A DNA stretch of 64,000 nucleotides from positions 372,001 to 436,000 of the forward strand of contig NZ_MDVN01000022.1 in assembly GCF_002741945.1 (NCBI RefSeq), written 5' to 3'. The stretch comes from Gaetbulibacter sp. 4G1 (GTDB lineage: Bacteria > Bacteroidota > Bacteroidia > Flavobacteriales > Flavobacteriaceae). A model generated the notes under the pieces. The model searched no databases, was not told the DNA's origin, and saw nothing but the letters and a program-made list of their open reading frames with translations. Of this stretch, positions 17,086 through 25,022 are shown piece after piece. Positions within the stretch are counted from its first letter, which is position 1. Every line of letters starts with the position of its first letter. A program made the translations under genes and the position numbers.

Positions 17086-17880
17086 ATGAAATCTTTCTTA
17101 ATGATTTTTAGCATCATTGTTTTAAGATGTTGCTGGGGTCCAACAGATTTTCAGTTAATGTTAGCTCAACAAAATGATAACACCCTATTGAAGACTCTTA
17201 ACGGAACATATAAAATAAATACTTTGGGGTACGATGATGTTTCATCGTATAGCCTCAATATTACTTTTGATGATAACACAAAAAAAGTATCCGGTTTTGC
17301 TGGTTGTAATCGTTTTTTTGGTACTTATTCAATAAAAGATAATGCATTAACATTTGGAGTCATAGGGTCAACCAAAATGATGTGTCAGGATGAAGAGAAC
17401 AAAACAGAAACAAAGTTGCTTAAAGCATTCAAAAAAGCAAATTTAATTCTATTTAAAGAAGGTGGCTTTTCGCTATATAATAAAAAGAAACTATTATTAT
17501 CTGCTGAAAAAGAAGTCGAAAACATATCGGTAAGCTTTGAATACTCTGCCTTGTCAAGAGGAACTTATAAATTAATAAATATTAATCAAAAAAGCGTTTC
17601 ATTAACAAACAAACAAAAAGGCAAGCCAAATACTAAGGTTTGTAGTGAAGCTGATTGGAGTAATTTAATGAAAACTCTTAAAACTGTTGATGTAGAAAAT
17701 ATAGCAAATTTAAAAGCACCTTCTGAAGATCGCTTTTTTGACGGAGCTGCCATTGGGAATTTAAAAATTACTTATAATGGTATAGTTTACGAATCGCAGA
17801 GTTTTGATCATGGAAATCCTCCAAAAGAAATAGCTATACTTGTTAAAGAAATCTTATCTATTTCAGAAAACATTGAATAG
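17086..17880 (+). CDS. META/HslJ-domain exported protein
   Basis: A 264-residue protein. Residues about 33-140 match the META (HslJ-like) domain, with LNGTYKIN, FAGCNRFFGTYS and ALTFGVIGSTKMMC. A second C-terminal domain of about 110 residues follows, with ALSRGTYKLIN and a conserved-looking FDGAAIGNLKITYNG. The N-terminus is hydrophobic and ends in RCCWG, so export is likely, but the lipobox is atypical. Function is unknown; HslJ is linked to envelope stress and novobiocin tolerance in E. coli, which may not carry over. Confidence 0.75.
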   Translation: MKSFLMIFSIIVLRCCWGPTDFQLMLAQQNDNTLLKTLNGTYKINTLGYDDVSSYSLNITFDDNTKKVSGFAGCNRFFGTYSIKDNALTFGVIGSTKMMCQDEENKTETKLLKAFKKANLILFKEGGFSLYNKKKLLLSAEKEVENISVSFEYSALSRGTYKLININQKSVSLTNKQKGKPNTKVCSEADWSNLMKTLKTVDVENIANLKAPSEDRFFDGAAIGNLKITYNGIVYESQSFDHGNPPKEIAILVKEILSISENIE

Positions 17881-17903
17881 CTACATTTCTTGTTGTATTT
17901 TTG
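17873..17903 (+). promoter_or_regulatory. Two-box promoter for the sufE unit
   Basis: TTG at 17873-17875, a 20-bp spacer, then TATTTTTG at 17896-17903. The -33 box lies within the end of the META gene. The last bases of the -7 box supply the upstream TTG triplet, which argues that TTG is not the sufE start. Confidence 0.65.
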
Positions 17904-17918
17904 CATAAAACTGTAACT

Positions 17919-18341
17919 GTGAGTATTGAAAACATACAAAATGAAATTATAGACGAATTCTCAATGTTTGAAGATTGGGAAGAGCGTTATCAATATATGA
18001 TTGATTTAGGCAAGGATTTGCCTTTGATAAACGACCAATACAAAACTGAAAGCAATATTATTAAAGGTTGCCAAAGTAAGGTTTGGGTGCATGCTGAAAT
18101 GCAAGATGATAAAATAAATTTTACTGCCGATAGTGATGCAATTATTACAAAAGGTATAATCGCTATTTTAATTCGTGTATTTTCTAATCAACACCCTAAG
18201 GACATTATAGATGCCGACACCGATTTTATTGATAAAATTGGCCTAAAAGAACATTTATCGCCAACGCGAGCTAATGGTTTAGTAAGTATGGTAAAACAAC
18301 TTAAAATGTATGCTATTGCATACCAAACACAACTTAATTAA
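17919..18341 (+). CDS. sufE: Sulfur acceptor protein SufE
   Basis: A 140-residue cytosolic protein that accepts persulfide from SufS and passes it to SufB. The active cysteine is Cys51 in IIKGCQSKVW; FEDWEERYQYMIDLGKDLP and the helical C-terminus are typical. I start it at GTG 17919. The in-frame TTG at 17901 is part of a promoter -7 box and is unlikely to be translated. The stop is 1 bp before the SufT-like ATG. Confidence 0.93.
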   Translation: MSIENIQNEIIDEFSMFEDWEERYQYMIDLGKDLPLINDQYKTESNIIKGCQSKVWVHAEMQDDKINFTADSDAIITKGIIAILIRVFSNQHPKDIIDADTDFIDKIGLKEHLSPTRANGLVSMVKQLKMYAIAYQTQLN

Positions 18342-18342
18342 A

Positions 18343-18669
18343 ATGAGTGAAACAACTATAGATACAAACGCCTTAGGGGAAAAAATAGTAAATGTTTTAA
18401 AAACAATTTACGACCCAGAAATTCCTGTAGACATATATGAATTAGGATTAATTTACGATGTATTTGTTAATGAAGATTACGATGTGAAAATATTAATGAC
18501 ACTTACAACACCTAATTGTCCTGTTGCAGAAACCTTACCTCTAGAGGTTGAAGAAAAAGTAAAATCTTTAAACGATGTAAAATCTGCTGAAGTAGAAATT
18601 ACTTTTGATCCGCCTTGGACACAAGATTTAATGAGCGAAGAAGCAAAGTTGGAATTGGGGATGCTTTAA
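18343..18669 (+). CDS. MIP18/DUF59 family Fe-S protein (SufT-like)
   Basis: A 108-residue protein starting at ATG 18343. The upstream in-frame ATG at 18310 would overlap sufE and adds no conserved sequence. It carries the DUF59 core YDPEIPVDIYELGLIY, then LTTPNCPVAETLP with the conserved Cys, and FDPPWTQDLMSEEAK. SufT/MIP18 proteins help mature or transfer Fe-S clusters. Placement directly after sufE fits this role. Confidence 0.9.
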   Translation: MSETTIDTNALGEKIVNVLKTIYDPEIPVDIYELGLIYDVFVNEDYDVKILMTLTTPNCPVAETLPLEVEEKVKSLNDVKSAEVEITFDPPWTQDLMSEEAKLELGML

Positions 18670-18692
18670 TTTTTTAGTTTACAGATTTACCA

Positions 18693-19262
18693 ATGGAAGG
18701 AAAATATTACAAAACTAAAGAATCTGTTGAAGAGTATATAAAATTAGCTAAAGGTTTTAATGGCGCGCAGCTAATAGAAAAATTAAAAAAGTTTTTACCT
18801 TTAAATTCAACATTGCTAGAAATTGGTTCAGGACCTGGAAGTGATTGGAGTATATTAAACAAATCGTATAAAACTACTGGCTCAGATAATTCTGATGAAT
18901 TTTTAAGTTATTTAAATACCATAAACGCTACAAGTGAGTTTCTCAATTTAGATGCTATAACCTTAAGAACGGACAAAAAGTTTGACAGTATTTACTCAAA
19001 CAAGGTTATGCATCACTTAACAGATGATGAATTAATCAAATCTATTAAAAGACAATATGAAATATTAAATGCTGATGGCGTAATATGTCATTCTTTTTGG
19101 AAAGGTGAAGGGTCAGAAATATTTAAAGGTCTTTTTGTAAATTATCACTCAGAAAAGAGTCTTAGAGGGTTTTACAAAGGTAATTTTGAAATTCTTTTAA
19201 TTGAAGACTATAAAGAGTTTGATGATGATGATTCTATTTTATTAATAGCTAAGAAAAAATAA
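18693..19262 (+). CDS. Class I SAM-dependent methyltransferase
   Basis: A 189-residue soluble protein with the SAM-binding motif LLEIGSGPGSD near residue 41, an acidic motif II TGSDNSDEF, and a post-motif segment FDSIYSNKVMHHLTDDE. The substrate cannot be predicted. Its stop is directly followed by the DUF2480 ATG, so the two are cotranscribed, probably from the sufE promoter. Confidence 0.82.
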   Translation: MEGKYYKTKESVEEYIKLAKGFNGAQLIEKLKKFLPLNSTLLEIGSGPGSDWSILNKSYKTTGSDNSDEFLSYLNTINATSEFLNLDAITLRTDKKFDSIYSNKVMHHLTDDELIKSIKRQYEILNADGVICHSFWKGEGSEIFKGLFVNYHSEKSLRGFYKGNFEILLIEDYKEFDDDDSILLIAKKK

Positions 19263-19769
19263 ATGCCTGAAGAAATTATAAATCGCGTAGCGAATAGTAA
19301 ATTAATAACTTTGGACCTTGAGGATTATTACCCTGAAGGTAAACGTATTCTTTTTGATATTAAAGATTGGCTTTTTGAAGGTTTTGTATTGCGTGAAAAA
19401 GAATTTAGAAATCACGTTTCAGAATTCGATTGGAGTCAATATCAAGGATGCTATGTTGCATTAACTTGTAGTACCGATGCTATTATTCCTGCTTGGGCTT
19501 TTATGTTGCTTAGTATTAATTTAGAACCGTTTGCTAAAAAGGTTGTTATAGGAGATTTAGAGGTTTTAGAAACTACTGTTTATCAAAATATTATTGATAA
19601 CCTTGATGTTTCAGAATATGCAGACAAGCCTATTATTATTAAAGGATGCTCTAAAAAACCTGTTCCTCAAAATGCATACATTATGCTAACAACAAAGTTA
19701 AAACCTATTGCGAAATCTATTATGTACGGAGAGGCTTGCTCTTCAGTTCCTCTATATAAAAACAAATAA
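19263..19769 (+). CDS. DUF2480 family protein
   Basis: A 168-residue protein that I recognise as DUF2480, found with Fe-S genes in Bacteroidetes. Features include LITLDLEDYYPEG, FDWSQYQGCYVALTCS, PAWAFMLL, a GCSKKPVP loop and a final YGEACSSVPLYK. Several conserved cysteines hint at metal or cluster binding, but that is inference. It is the last gene of the sufE unit. Confidence 0.85.
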   Translation: MPEEIINRVANSKLITLDLEDYYPEGKRILFDIKDWLFEGFVLREKEFRNHVSEFDWSQYQGCYVALTCSTDAIIPAWAFMLLSINLEPFAKKVVIGDLEVLETTVYQNIIDNLDVSEYADKPIIIKGCSKKPVPQNAYIMLTTKLKPIAKSIMYGEACSSVPLYKNK

Positions 19770-19787
19770 TTTTGTTGTGTGACTAAA

Positions 19788-19817
19788 TTGTATATAGGTG
19801 TCTAACCTTTATATTTG
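19788..19817 (+). promoter_or_regulatory. Two-box promoter for the DUF3078 gene
   Basis: TTG at 19788-19790, 19-bp spacer, TATATTTG at 19810-19817, followed by CA. The ATG lies 23 nt further on. This is the clearest canonical Bacteroidetes promoter in the window. Confidence 0.75.
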
Positions 19818-19840
19818 CACAAATTTTAACAAAATCTAAA

Positions 19841-20767
19841 ATGAAAAAGACGTTATTATTATTTACTTTTTTTATCGGAATAGCTTCGGTAAATGCTCAG
19901 ACTTTAGAAGAATTAAAGGCAACACAAGCTGCTAAAAAAGATTCTATTGCTGCTATACAAGGTCGTGTTGATGCTATTCAAGGCCAAATTGATGCTTTAC
20001 CGGGTTGGAAAAAAGGGGCTTTTGGTACCATAGGAGGAAGTGTTTCTAGTTTTAAAAATTGGTACGCTCAAGGCTCTCCTAATAACAATTCTGGAAACAT
20101 CGGTTTTACCGTTAATGCCTTTGCTAACTTAACTCAAGAAAAATTCTTTTGGAGAAATGCTGCCAACGTAAACTTATCTTGGGTAAAATTGGATGATAAA
20201 GATGACCCTCTTGATAGTGATAAATTTAGAGAAGCTACTGATGTTTTTAATATCACTTCATTATATGGGCGTAAGCTGAATGAAAAATTTGCAATTTCTG
20301 GTTTAGCAGAGTACAGAACCACAATTTTAAGCAATTTTAACGACCCTGGATACTTAGATTTGGGTGTTGGTGCAACATGGACTCCAATTACTAATCTTGT
20401 TGTAGTAATTCATCCTTTAAACTACAATTTTGTGTTTAGTAAAGAGGATGCTATTTTCGAATCATCGTTAGGAGCAAAGATTCTTGCCGATTATACCAGA
20501 CAAATTGGAGCAATAAGTTTTAAAACTAACTTATCTATGTTTCAAAGCTACAAAAGTGGAGACTTATCTAACTGGACATGGACTAACTCTTTTGGATATA
20601 CTTTATGGAAAATGATTGGTGTTGGTTTTGATTTTGGCTTAAGAAACAACAAACAAGAAGCTTTAAACTACGCTATTAATACTTTAGGAAATACTACTGA
20701 GACTTTTGATACTGTTGATAACGATTTACAAAGTTATTGGATGTTTGGTCTTAATTATAAGTTCTAA
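19841..20767 (+). CDS. DUF3078 outer-membrane-type protein
   Basis: A 308-residue exported protein. A signal peptide ends at SVNAQ, followed by a short Ala/Gln-rich helix (residues about 22-52) and then beta-strand-rich sequence ending in the outer-membrane signal YWMFGLNYKF. SFKNWYAQGSPNN and FFWRNAANVNLSW are typical DUF3078 stretches. It is likely a small outer-membrane barrel of unknown function. It has its own promoter and terminator. Confidence 0.85.
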   Translation: MKKTLLLFTFFIGIASVNAQTLEELKATQAAKKDSIAAIQGRVDAIQGQIDALPGWKKGAFGTIGGSVSSFKNWYAQGSPNNNSGNIGFTVNAFANLTQEKFFWRNAANVNLSWVKLDDKDDPLDSDKFREATDVFNITSLYGRKLNEKFAISGLAEYRTTILSNFNDPGYLDLGVGATWTPITNLVVVIHPLNYNFVFSKEDAIFESSLGAKILADYTRQIGAISFKTNLSMFQSYKSGDLSNWTWTNSFGYTLWKMIGVGFDFGLRNNKQEALNYAINTLGNTTETFDTVDNDLQSYWMFGLNYKF

Positions 20768-20788
20768 AACACGGAAAAATATATTTAT

Positions 20789-20827
20789 AAAAAAATACGC
20801 TTCTTTTTTTAAGAAGCGTATTTTTTT
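20789..20827. terminator. Bidirectional terminator after the DUF3078 gene
   Basis: 17-bp perfect stem AAAAAAATACGCTTCTT/AAGAAGCGTATTTTTTT with a TTTTT loop. A- and T-tracts on both sides suit both the DUF3078 gene and convergent hflX. Confidence 0.85.
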
Positions 20828-20832
20828 GCGTT

Positions 20833-20903
20833 AAGGATTGAGCAATTGTTGGAGCTCCTTGCAAAGAGCGACTTGTGAAAGCCTGACCTGAAAGAGAACG
20901 CCC
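20833..20903. repeat. GC-richer dispersed element of Bacteroidetes type
   Basis: Sequence running from AGGATTGAGCAATTG to GAGAACGCCC, between the terminator and hflX. Read on the minus strand it begins GGGCGTTCTC and contains AGGTCAGGCTTTCAC. This resembles the GGGCGTTCCC..GGTCGGGCTTTC elements that I recognise as common between flavobacterial genes. It is a single copy here and richer in G+C than its surroundings. Confidence 0.4.
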
Positions 20904-20908
20904 TAAAT

Positions 20909-22126
20909 TTACTCCATGTCATCATAATTATAATCTGGATACAGAAAATGATTGTATGGAAAACGTGTAACATGAATTTCTCGAACTTCAGTGTAAACTC
21001 GTTTTTTGAAATCTTCCAAATTCTGTTTGTTTAAAGCTGAAATAAACAACGCATTGTTGCCTACTTTACTCATCCAAGTACTCTTCCATTCCTCCAAACT
21101 GTAATGCGCTTCGGTTCTTTCTGCAACTAAATCGGTATCGTCAAAAGGTTCTGCTTCGTAAGCATCAATTTTATTAAATACCATAATAGTTGGCTTATCG
21201 CCACTTTTAATTTCTCCTAAAATTTTATTTACAGACTCTATATGTTCTTCAAAGTTAGGATGAGAAATATCTACAACGTGTAATAGTAAATCGGCTTCTC
21301 TAACCTCATCCAAAGTACTTTTAAAACTATCAACCAATTGCGTTGGTAGCTTTCTAATAAACCCAACTGTATCACTTAATAAAAATGGTAAGTTTTGAAT
21401 CACCACTTTCCTAACGGTAGTATCTAATGTAGCGAATAGCTTATTTTCGGCAAATACTTCGCTTTTACTTATAACATTCATTAAAGTAGATTTGCCAACA
21501 TTTGTGTAACCAACCAAAGCTACTCTAACCATTTTACCTCTGTTACCACGCTGTACAGCCATTTGTTTATCGATGGTTTTGATTCGTGCTTTTAAAAGTG
21601 AAATTTTATCGCGTACTATACGTCTATCTGTTTCAATTTCGGTTTCACCTGGTCCACGCATTCCAATACCACCTTTTTGACGTTCAAGGTGTGTCCACAT
21701 ACCACGTAATCTTGGTAATAAATATTCACATTGTGCTAGTTCTACTTGTGTTCTGGCATAACTTGTCTGAGCTCTTTGTGCAAAAATATCGAGTATTAAA
21801 TTTGTTCTGTCTAATACTTTTACACCAAGGATTTTACTTATGTTACGTTCTTGTGCCGCTGATAATTCATCATCAAAAATAGCGGTACCTATATCGTTCT
21901 CTTCTATATACTGCCGTACATCTTCCATTTTACCTGTTCCAATAAAAGTTTTTGGGTTAGGCATTTCCATTTTTTGTGTGAAGCGTTTTACAGCATATCC
22001 ACCAGCAGTAAAAGTTAAAAACTCCAGTTCATCTAAATATTCTTTAGATTTTTCTTCGTTTTGGTCTTTAGTTATAACGCCTATTAAAACAGCTCTTTCT
22101 AAAGCAGTATCTTTCTTCTCTAACAT
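20909..22126 (-). CDS. hflX: GTPase HflX
   Basis: A 405-residue ribosome-associated GTPase. The N-terminal HflX domain holds GGYAVKRFTQK, FIGTGKMEDV, DDELSAAQERN and GPGETEIETDRR. The G domain carries G1 GYTNVGKST, G3 DTVGFIRKLP and G4 NKID. HflX rescues or splits stalled 70S ribosomes under stress. Length is typical. A TAACTTTG box sits 5 nt before the ATG. Confidence 0.96.
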   Translation of the reverse strand: MLEKKDTALERAVLIGVITKDQNEEKSKEYLDELEFLTFTAGGYAVKRFTQKMEMPNPKTFIGTGKMEDVRQYIEENDIGTAIFDDELSAAQERNISKILGVKVLDRTNLILDIFAQRAQTSYARTQVELAQCEYLLPRLRGMWTHLERQKGGIGMRGPGETEIETDRRIVRDKISLLKARIKTIDKQMAVQRGNRGKMVRVALVGYTNVGKSTLMNVISKSEVFAENKLFATLDTTVRKVVIQNLPFLLSDTVGFIRKLPTQLVDSFKSTLDEVREADLLLHVVDISHPNFEEHIESVNKILGEIKSGDKPTIMVFNKIDAYEAEPFDDTDLVAERTEAHYSLEEWKSTWMSKVGNNALFISALNKQNLEDFKKRVYTEVREIHVTRFPYNHFLYPDYNYDDME

Positions 22127-22130
22127 ACCG

Positions 22131-22138
22131 CAAAGTTA
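22131..22138 (-). promoter_or_regulatory. -7 element (TAACTTTG) of hflX
   Basis: TAACTTTG on the minus strand, 4 nt upstream of the start codon, implying a nearly leaderless message. The -33 box is not obvious. Confidence 0.5.
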
Positions 22139-22188
22139 AGTAATTGCAACCATTTTATTTTTTATATTTTTAGCGATATTTTTAATCT

Positions 22189-23157
22189 ATGATAGATTCT
22201 TTTGAAAACATTCCTGTTAGAGATAATATGCAAACTATTGCATTTTATAATCTTGAAAATTTATTTGATCTTAATGATGACAAGCACACAAATGATCGTG
22301 ATTTTTTACCAACATCGGTTAAAAAATGGACTCCTAAACGCTATAAAAATAAACTTAGAAAATTAGGGTTTGCTATTTCAAATATTGGAAGAAGAGAAAC
22401 TGGAAAACACCCAGCAATTGTTGGATTATGTGAAGTTGAAAACGCTAAAGTTATTGAAGACTTGTTGGCTTCAAAACATTTAGAAGATTGTAATTACAAA
22501 TACGTGCACTATGACTCTTTAGATGAACGTGGTATTGATGTAGCTTTACTATATGATGCTAAGGCTTTTGAGGTTATTACATCTGAGACATTTACTATTA
22601 GTTTAACTGATGAAGATGGATCGCCAGATTACACAAGAGATATTTTATTAGTTTCTGGATTACTTGATGGTGAAAATATTCATGTTATAGTTAACCATTG
22701 GTCGTCTAGACGCGAAGGGCAGAAGGAAACAGAATACAAACGTATGGCCTCTTCAAATAAAGTCGGCGAGATTGTTACTTCGTTACGATTGGATAATGAC
22801 GATGCAAGAATTATTGTTATAGGTGATTTTAACGATGATCCGCATAGTAATAGTATAAAACAACTTGTGAGCGAATTTAATTTGTACAATCCTATGGAAA
22901 CTTTACGTTCTTTTAGTCGTGGTACTACTTACCATGGTAGACAATGGAATTTATTTGATCAAGTTTTAATTTCAACAAATTTTTTTAAAACTTCAGATCG
23001 CTTATTTGAATTTAGTACTGCCAATATTTTTGATGAAGATTTTTTAAAACTTTTTAATGGCAAGTTTAAGGGCTCTCCTTATAGAACCTACATAGGTAAA
23101 AGATATCAAGGTGGTTATAGCGATCATTTTCCTGTTTATGCTATTTTTAAGAAGTAG
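22189..23157 (+). CDS. Endonuclease/exonuclease/phosphatase family protein (no signal peptide)
   Basis: A 322-residue EEP-fold protein. Catalytic motifs are FYNLENLFD, LCEVEN (metal-binding Glu), DERGIDVALLY, NHWSSRREG, GDFNDDP and the terminal GGYSDHFPVY with Asp-His. It is a paralogue of the secreted EEP protein at 27951-29003 but lacks a signal sequence. An internal ATG at residue 14 would trim it further. It likely acts on nucleic acid or a phosphodiester in the cytosol. Its stop abuts a convergent membrane-protein gene. Confidence 0.85.
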   Translation: MIDSFENIPVRDNMQTIAFYNLENLFDLNDDKHTNDRDFLPTSVKKWTPKRYKNKLRKLGFAISNIGRRETGKHPAIVGLCEVENAKVIEDLLASKHLEDCNYKYVHYDSLDERGIDVALLYDAKAFEVITSETFTISLTDEDGSPDYTRDILLVSGLLDGENIHVIVNHWSSRREGQKETEYKRMASSNKVGEIVTSLRLDNDDARIIVIGDFNDDPHSNSIKQLVSEFNLYNPMETLRSFSRGTTYHGRQWNLFDQVLISTNFFKTSDRLFEFSTANIFDEDFLKLFNGKFKGSPYRTYIGKRYQGGYSDHFPVYAIFKK

Positions 23158-23535
23158 TTAAATAGCTTGAAATACAATATATGCTAATGCTAAAGTAACA
23201 ACTGGCAATATAGAAAGTAACCAAATATTAGTTTGTGGTTTTTTCTTTTTAATCATTTTAGTATTTATCATCATACGTTTTTTGCCAGTGTATTGTATCC
23301 AATTTTTAAAGTAAATCCCTATTGAAATTATAATAAATAAAGTCCAAGCACTAGTACTAGATATAGTTTCTGCATGCATTTTATTAAAAAAAGCTGCAAA
23401 AAAACAACCTAAAAGAAAAATTAAACTTATTTGAAGCACCGACACGTATACTAATGCAATAGTATTCGCTTTTTGCTTATATCGCTTTTTATAAAACGAA
23501 AATACGGAATAGAAAAATTGGTCGAAAATAGTCAT
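23158..23535 (-). CDS. Small membrane protein, unknown
   Basis: A 125-residue protein with three predicted membrane spans: about residues 27-50, 62-77 and 104-123. A basic cytoplasmic loop (KKRMMINTKMIKKKKPQ) lies between the last two. I do not recognise the family. It follows the DUF5689 gene on the same strand after 46 bp and abuts the EEP gene end to end. Confidence 0.65.
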   Translation of the reverse strand: MTIFDQFFYSVFSFYKKRYKQKANTIALVYVSVLQISLIFLLGCFFAAFFNKMHAETISSTSAWTLFIIISIGIYFKNWIQYTGKKRMMINTKMIKKKKPQTNIWLLSILPVVTLALAYIVFQAI

Positions 23536-23581
23536 TTCGCGAATTTAATGCTTTCCTTTTATCTTTTCGATATATAAATAA

Positions 23582-25009
23582 TTACTCTACATAATCAATA
23601 CTAATATCATCTAATTCGTAAACTCCATCAAAAGTATCTTGTCCGCTTCCAGTATATTTAAATGCAATATAAATGGTTCCTGAAATGCACGATAAATCGA
23701 CCACACCAGAATTAAACCAAGCCACAAAAGAATCAGAGTCTTTTACCACGTAGGCAGCAGATAAAACACCCCAAGTGGCTGATGTAATATTAGCTTCATT
23801 ACCATCCCAATCTAAACTATACAACACTTCCATATAGCTGCTATCAGCCAAACTGTTTGAGGTTTTAAAACGTAATGTTTCCCCTTCTTGGGCATCCAAA
23901 TCAATAGCAGGTGTTATTAACCAACCAATATTACTTTCGTCTCCAGAACTAGCCGATTTTAACCTAGCAGAGCGCCCCAAAGATGCATTGGATGATGTTG
24001 AAGACCAAGCTTCCCAAGGTTCGGAACCAGCTTCAAGGTAATTGGTCCAACCGTTGCCTTCAATAGGTTTGTTGTTTTTTTGTGACTCAAAATCTTCCAT
24101 AAACAAATTCCCAGTTCCAACCATAGGAGCAATACCACAGGTAATTTCCATAGGATCACAGCGTTCGTTACTTTCAAAATTAATATCTGCTGAACTATTT
24201 AAGATTAACACATTAAAGTCGTCTCGAAAATCTCTACTATATACTCCTGTAATACTTCCTTTGCCTTGAGGAACAATCAGCGATTTAAAATCAGAGAACG
24301 TGCTCGTTTGCATAATTAAAGAAATACCTGAATCGCAACTTTCTAACAAACGAAAACCATCAAATTCATCAAATGATTCGCTTGCAAAAGTAGCTCCTAA
24401 CTCAAACCTATTTAGTTGCATATTATCTAACTGAATTAAGGTATTCTCGTCTGCCTCTGTTAAGTCAGATAACCCCACAATTTTTGGCGTAATAGTTTCA
24501 ATCTCATTAGTTCTCAGTATAATATCTTTATATTCAGCAGCTTGAATTTGTTTTACATTTACAGCATCTCCTTTTCCAATAGTGATAACTCCACTAGTTT
24601 CTCCAATCGTTAAACCCATCATTTTAATGTATACTTTTTGTCCAAATTGATAGGTATCTGACAAACTACTTACATTAATATCAATTTTAAAACCAAGTCT
24701 TGGGTCATTATCAGGGTTACTATTATCACTTTTATTTTGAATGATTAATTCTTCAAAAAAGTTTCCCGATTTGTCGGATGATATTACATAGCCTTCAATA
24801 TATAAATCATCGTTAACAATCACTGTCGAATTTCCGCCATTTACTGCTTGCTCATATAGCGATTTGACAGCTTTAAACGTTGTTATTTTTTCCTGTGGAA
24901 TATTAAGGTTGCTTATCGAAATATCTGGCACACCATAATCATCATCTTTTACACATGACACAGAAAACAATATTATTAACACTAGTACTGTTTTAAAAAA
25001 GTTATTCAT
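23582..25009 (-). CDS. DUF5689 lipoprotein with choice-of-anchor J domain
   Basis: A 475-residue lipoprotein (lipobox SVSC). Residues about 40-280 form the DUF5689 region with OB-like strands (DDLYIEGYVISSDKSGNFF, KVYIKMMGLTIG). Residues about 305-475 look like a choice-of-anchor J/galactose-binding beta-sandwich, with LFMEDFES, GWLITPAIDLDAQ and YELDDISI. It follows a TonB-dependent receptor by 13 bp and probably forms the surface-exposed partner of that transporter, as SusD-type lipoproteins do. The substrate may be nucleic-acid derived, judged from the neighbouring nucleases. Confidence 0.82.
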   Translation of the reverse strand: MNNFFKTVLVLIILFSVSCVKDDDYGVPDISISNLNIPQEKITTFKAVKSLYEQAVNGGNSTVIVNDDLYIEGYVISSDKSGNFFEELIIQNKSDNSNPDNDPRLGFKIDINVSSLSDTYQFGQKVYIKMMGLTIGETSGVITIGKGDAVNVKQIQAAEYKDIILRTNEIETITPKIVGLSDLTEADENTLIQLDNMQLNRFELGATFASESFDEFDGFRLLESCDSGISLIMQTSTFSDFKSLIVPQGKGSITGVYSRDFRDDFNVLILNSSADINFESNERCDPMEITCGIAPMVGTGNLFMEDFESQKNNKPIEGNGWTNYLEAGSEPWEAWSSTSSNASLGRSARLKSASSGDESNIGWLITPAIDLDAQEGETLRFKTSNSLADSSYMEVLYSLDWDGNEANITSATWGVLSAAYVVKDSDSFVAWFNSGVVDLSCISGTIYIAFKYTGSGQDTFDGVYELDDISIDYVE

Positions 25010-25022
25010 AGCTACTAATATT

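Noticed and set aside
18310-18342. Upstream ATG for the SufT-like protein
   Set aside because: It lies inside sufE, and the added residues are the shifted reading of sufE; ATG 18343 fits the family length.
21586-22139. Plus-strand frames of 98 and 99 residues inside hflX
   Set aside because: Antisense shadows of hflX with no recognisable domain.
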